Shown here in pieces: positions 5,661 through 8,300 of a stretch of 8,300 bases of DNA. The notes under the pieces are model-generated. The model saw only the letters and a program-made list of their open reading frames with translations. It had not been told where the DNA came from and made no database searches. This DNA is from Crocinitomicaceae bacterium (GTDB lineage Bacteria; Bacteroidota; Bacteroidia; Flavobacteriales_D; Crocinitomicaceae), in contig JAURNA010000345.1 in assembly GCA_030830385.1 (NCBI GenBank), positions 1 to 8,300 of the forward strand, written 5' to 3'. The position numbers and the translations under genes were made by a program. Within the stretch, counting starts at the first letter, position 1, and each line of letters opens with the position of its first letter.

Positions 5661-7468
5661 GCGAAACACTGGCGAATAATATCACCCAGACAACACAGGC
5701 TCCGCACGGAGTTGAAATTCTGTTAAGCGATGGTTTTTCGTCGGATGGAACGACTATTTCGGACACGTATCCAGTGTCTCAGGTCGTGGTGATGAAAAGT
5801 CCGAACAAAATCGCCTACGCCAAAATTGTCATAGGTGATGGATCGGTTGCCGAACAGGATTTTACGATCAGTAATTCAGACGATTTCTCTCCGGGACGAT
5901 ACGTAACGATCAAAATGGGGGACGCCAACGGAAAACCCCTGCTGTTCAAAGGAGTGATTGTCAAACATGGAATCAAAATCAGAAAAACCAGGAGTTCGGT
6001 TCTCACGATTGACTGCAGAGATGTGGCGGTTCAACTCACGACGAATTGCAAGAGTAGGTACTTCAGCGATGACGGAACGGATACCGATGCGTTTGAGGAA
6101 ATCTTGGGCAGCTACCCGGATGTTTCCTACAAATTCGCTCCCATCGAAGGATCACACGAGAACATGGTACAATACAACACCACGGATTGGGATTTCATCG
6201 TGAGTCGTGCGAATGCGGCCGGGCAACTTGTCTACACAAATAACGGAGAACTCACCACCGTAGAGCCATCGGTTGAAGATTCGGAGGCACACACGCTCGA
6301 ATACGGCGATATTCTGGAAGAATTCGAGGCCGAAATGGATGCAAAGCACCAGTACTCAAAGGTGCTGATGGACATCTGGGATTCATCGAAACAGGAAGTA
6401 GAGGAAGAAGAAACGGAGAGTACCGGAGCGGCCAGTTTGGAGAAGCCCGGAAACATAAGCAACAGCGATTTGTCAGAGATTTTTAATTCGGAGGGATTGA
6501 AAATCAACTACCCCGGATCCCTCATTGCGGAAGACCGTGCGAATTACCTAAAAGCAGAGTTGATCAAATCGAAACTGGCACGAATTCGGGGAAGAGCATC
6601 CTTCACAGGTCCATTGATTGTAGAACCCCGAAAAACCATTTTGTTGAAAGGCGTCGGAGAGCGATTCAACGGACGTACCTACATTACTGCTGCACGCTAT
6701 GAATTTTCCAATGGAACCTGGAAAACAGATGTTCAATTTGGCCTGGATCGCGATTGGTTCAGTACACAGGTAATGAGTTCACAAACGCTGGTTCGAAATC
6801 AAATTCCAACCATGACCGGACTCTACATCGGAGTAGTGACTCGTCTGGATGACCCTACCGGCGAAGACCGTATCAAAGTGCGAATTCCGGTCATTAACAA
6901 AGAAGGAGAGGGAACCTGGGCAAAAATGGTACGACAGGACGCCGGCGAACACCGGGGAATGTTCCATCTGCCGGAACTGGAAGACGAGGTGGCCGTTGAA
7001 TTTTTGAACGGAGATCCGCGCTATCCGATGGTACTGGGAATGATGAATAGCAGCATGAAACCTGCACCAAAAGAAGGGCTGGAGGAAGACAACCTCAAAG
7101 GATACTACTCAAAAATCGGTAGCCGACTCGAATTTGACGACAAAAGCAGAACGATTACACTTCAAACGTTGGATTCCGGAGAAGAAAGCGATTTGAGTGC
7201 TTTCCGAACAGGACAACCGGAGCTGGAGAAGAACAACACCGTTTTCCTTGACGATGAAAATGGAGAGATTCTCATTCAGGACAAGAATAAGAATTACATC
7301 AAACTGAGCAAAGACTCGGTGCATATATATGGCGACAAAGAAGTGATCATCGAATCCCAGACCATTGAGTTCAAGGGACAAACAGCGATCAAGGGAGAAG
7401 CGCCGCAAGTGGAGTTTGATGGAAGCGCCACCACAACCATAAAAGGAGGATTAGTAAACATTAATTGA
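5657..7468 (+). CDS. VgrG-like central spike protein (Pvc8/Afp8, gp27-gp5 fusion type)
   Basis: 603 aa. Residues ~20-370 form the gp27-like (phage late control D) hub, with FKGVIVK at 97-103 and the conserved DWDFIVSRANAAG from 177. A gp5-type OB-fold covers about 388-463 (GLYIGVVTRLDDPTGEDRIKV to YPMVLGMM). Residues ~483-603 form a beta-helix-like C-terminus with alternating short hydrophobic strands (SRLEFDDKSRTITLQ, EILIQDKNKNYIKLS, VHIYGDKEVIIES) ending in GGLVNIN. A trimer should form the needle hub that pierces the target, carrying PAAR at its tip. An acidic, low-complexity linker (KQEVEEEETEST, 245-256, continuing to about 276) interrupts the hub domain. There is no C-terminal effector extension. 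It overlaps the LysM gene by 4 bp. Confidence 0.96.
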   Translation: MSETLANNITQTTQAPHGVEILLSDGFSSDGTTISDTYPVSQVVVMKSPNKIAYAKIVIGDGSVAEQDFTISNSDDFSPGRYVTIKMGDANGKPLLFKGVIVKHGIKIRKTRSSVLTIDCRDVAVQLTTNCKSRYFSDDGTDTDAFEEILGSYPDVSYKFAPIEGSHENMVQYNTTDWDFIVSRANAAGQLVYTNNGELTTVEPSVEDSEAHTLEYGDILEEFEAEMDAKHQYSKVLMDIWDSSKQEVEEEETESTGAASLEKPGNISNSDLSEIFNSEGLKINYPGSLIAEDRANYLKAELIKSKLARIRGRASFTGPLIVEPRKTILLKGVGERFNGRTYITAARYEFSNGTWKTDVQFGLDRDWFSTQVMSSQTLVRNQIPTMTGLYIGVVTRLDDPTGEDRIKVRIPVINKEGEGTWAKMVRQDAGEHRGMFHLPELEDEVAVEFLNGDPRYPMVLGMMNSSMKPAPKEGLEEDNLKGYYSKIGSRLEFDDKSRTITLQTLDSGEESDLSAFRTGQPELEKNNTVFLDDENGEILIQDKNKNYIKLSKDSVHIYGDKEVIIESQTIEFKGQTAIKGEAPQVEFDGSATTTIKGGLVNIN

Positions 7469-7470
7469 TT

Positions 7471-7761
7471 ATGCCGGGAGCAGCGAGAATAAGTGATATG
7501 CATGTGTGTCCGCAGGTAAACCCCGGGCCGGTACCGCACGTGGGAATGATGATTTCTCAGGGAAGTCCGGACGTGATGATCAACAATTTGCCCGCTGCAC
7601 GAGTGGGAGACATGGCCATTTGTGTGGGCCCGCCTGACAGCATAGCAATGGGTTCGGGAACCGTGATGATTAACGGAGCACCAGCCGCCCGAATGGGAGA
7701 TTCAACGAGTCATGGCGGAACGATCACAGCAGGAAGCCCAACGGTTATAATTGGAGGATAA
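7471..7761 (+). CDS. PAAR-domain spike tip protein
   Basis: 96 aa, the whole length being one PAAR domain with no effector extension. Three internal units are visible: PGAARISDM (2-10), PAARVGDM (41-48) and PAARMGDS (71-78), alternating with GSPDVMINN, GSGTVMING and GSPTVIIGG. The HGGTITAGSP motif (81-90) is typical. His11, Cys13, Cys51 and His81 are candidate ligands for the metal at the cone apex; this is inferred from the family. It caps the VgrG-like trimer encoded just upstream. ATG at 7471 is chosen because PAAR proteins usually start MP-(G/A)-A-A-R; a TTG at 7465 in frame would add only Met-Ile. In Pvc/Afp the gp25 gene comes before the PAAR gene; here the order is reversed. Confidence 0.95.
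   Translation: MPGAARISDMHVCPQVNPGPVPHVGMMISQGSPDVMINNLPAARVGDMAICVGPPDSIAMGSGTVMINGAPAARMGDSTSHGGTITAGSPTVIIGG
7753..7757 (+). promoter_or_regulatory. Shine-Dalgarno of the gp25-like gene
   Basis: GGAGG sits 5 bases before the ATG at 7763 and inside the last codons of the PAAR gene. It is the only well-spaced canonical Shine-Dalgarno in the window. It fixes the gp25-like start at 7763 in preference to the in-frame TTG at 7751, which lies upstream of the motif. Confidence 0.6.
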
Positions 7762-7762
7762 T

Positions 7763-8191
7763 ATGGAAGACAAAGAACTGGATACACTATTCTTAGGCCG
7801 CGGTTGGTCCTTTCCACCGACGTTCGTGAAACGCGAGGGAGGCGTGGAAGGCGTTGCCATGGTCAGTGGTGAAGACGACATTCGCCAGTGTCTTGGAATT
7901 TTACTGGATACAACTTTAGGGGAACGAATCATGCACCCGAATTTCGGATGTAACCTGAGAGAATATCTGTTTCAACCCATTTCCAATACCATCACTTCCA
8001 TTGTGAAGGATATTGTCGAAACCGCGATCATCAATTACGAGCCCAGAATTGACCTGTTATCGGTCGTGGTAAATACGGAAAATCAAAACAAAGGAATTCT
8101 GCTCCTGGAAATCAATTACAAAATACGAACAACCAACTCCAGAAGTAATTACGTGTACCCATTCTACCTTGAAGAAGGGACCAATACCTGA
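7763..8191 (+). CDS. gp25-like baseplate wedge protein (GPW/gp25 family, Pvc9-like)
   Basis: 142 aa, a normal size for gp25/TssE-type proteins. Family features are the N-terminal LGRGWSFPPTF (11-21), MVSGEDDIRQCLGILLDT (33-50), the conserved GERIMHPNFGCNL (53-65) and the EPRIDL segment (93-98), which corresponds to the EPR motif of gp25 proteins. In phage T4 and in CIS this protein nucleates sheath assembly by providing the first beta-strand handshake for the sheath and joins the wedge to the hub. It starts 1 bp after the PAAR stop and ends 2 bp before the J-like gene, so the three genes are closely linked. The C-terminal tail (about 125-142) is Asn/Ser/Tyr-rich. Confidence 0.95.
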   Translation: MEDKELDTLFLGRGWSFPPTFVKREGGVEGVAMVSGEDDIRQCLGILLDTTLGERIMHPNFGCNLREYLFQPISNTITSIVKDIVETAIINYEPRIDLLSVVVNTENQNKGILLLEINYKIRTTNSRSNYVYPFYLEEGTNT

Positions 8192-8193
8192 TC

Positions 8194-8300
8194 ATGTCAG
8201 AAGAAAATTGCAAACATAAAAACCCACTGGTCCTGAAGGGAACCGCTCAGGAAAGCCGAATGCCCGGGCATCTCGATCCGGACAACGTGCAGATCATCGA
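8194..8300 (+). CDS. Baseplate J-like protein, N-terminal fragment (Pvc11-like)
   Basis: Only the first 35 codons are in the window; the frame is open at the right edge. The visible start MSEENCKHKNPLVLKGTAQE and the following SRMPGHLDPDNVQII resemble the N-terminus of CIS baseplate proteins of the gpJ/Pvc11 type from Bacteroidota, which open with a Cys/His/Lys-containing segment, NPL, a G-T-(S/A)-Q motif and a short Leu-Asp/Asn-Pro helix start. Position after the gp25 gene, separated by 2 bp, fits: gp25 and J-like genes are neighbours in phage P2, Afp and Pvc loci. In the particle it would build the baseplate wedge triangle with Pvc12. The identification depends on a short fragment plus context. 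Confidence 0.75.
   Translation, partial: MSEENCKHKNPLVLKGTAQESRMPGHLDPDNVQII

Noticed and set aside
5199..5669. 156-aa reverse-strand open frame antisense to the LysM gene
   Set aside because: The forward strand encodes a clear LysM adaptor; the reverse translation shows no family features.
7465..7470. TTG at 7465 as PAAR start, and likewise TTG at 7751 as gp25 start
   Set aside because: In both cases an ATG a few codons later gives the family-typical N-terminus, and for gp25 the GGAGG is placed correctly only for the ATG.
7471..7761. PAAR gene as an effector carrier
   Set aside because: The protein ends with the PAAR repeats (IIGG); there is no toxin extension.
1..8300. CRISPR array, tRNA, rRNA, insertion sequence or attachment sites
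   Set aside because: The window is filled by continuous protein-coding sequence on one strand and no regularly spaced repeats, transposase motifs or RNA-gene signatures were seen.

Overview
The window is a gene-dense, single-strand (+) segment of a contractile injection system (CIS) locus of the phage-tail-derived extracellular/Pvc-Afp type. It encodes, in order, a DUF4255 (Pvc16-like) tail-terminator protein, an unrecognised 336-aa protein, a large contractile sheath, the inner tube, a tube-initiation protein, a 55-aa DUF5908 (Pvc6-like) protein, a LysM baseplate hub/tube adaptor, a VgrG/gp27-gp5-like spike, a PAAR spike tip, a gp25-like baseplate wedge protein, and the first 35 codons of a baseplate J-like (Pvc11-type) protein that runs off the right edge. 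The gene set and protein style (one large sheath, DUF4255 upstream, DUF5908 between tube and LysM genes), plus A-rich leaders with mostly poor Shine-Dalgarno sequences, suggest a Bacteroidota host. That assignment rests on family knowledge and was not tested by a search.

Layout: bases 1-139 hold no gene I can recognise, but contain a small inverted/direct repeat cluster and a weak promoter-like pair. Bases 140-1713 carry the cap-end module: DUF4255 and the 336-aa protein, joined by an ATGA overlap. Bases 1725-4293 carry sheath and tube, each preceded by a short A/T-rich leader (11 and 34 bp). Bases 4296-8300 carry tube initiator, DUF5908, LysM, spike, PAAR, gp25 and J genes, with gaps of 9 bp or less or short stop/start overlaps. 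The whole window looks like one co-transcribed unit. No terminator, RNA gene, insertion sequence or CRISPR array is visible.

How the parts fit: tube rings stack on the initiator, which sits on the LysM adaptor and spike hub. PAAR sharpens the spike, gp25 and J proteins start the baseplate wedge, the sheath surrounds the tube and contracts, and the DUF4255 protein closes the distal end. The tape measure, AAA+ ATPase, remaining baseplate proteins, tail fibres and cargo toxins would be expected outside the window, so neither target nor mode (released particle or membrane-anchored) can be told here.

This is a known class of machine, not a new one. The parts most worth a second look are the unrecognised 336-aa protein at the cap end, the 700-aa sheath with an apparent beta-rich insertion, and the uncharacterised small DUF5908 protein.
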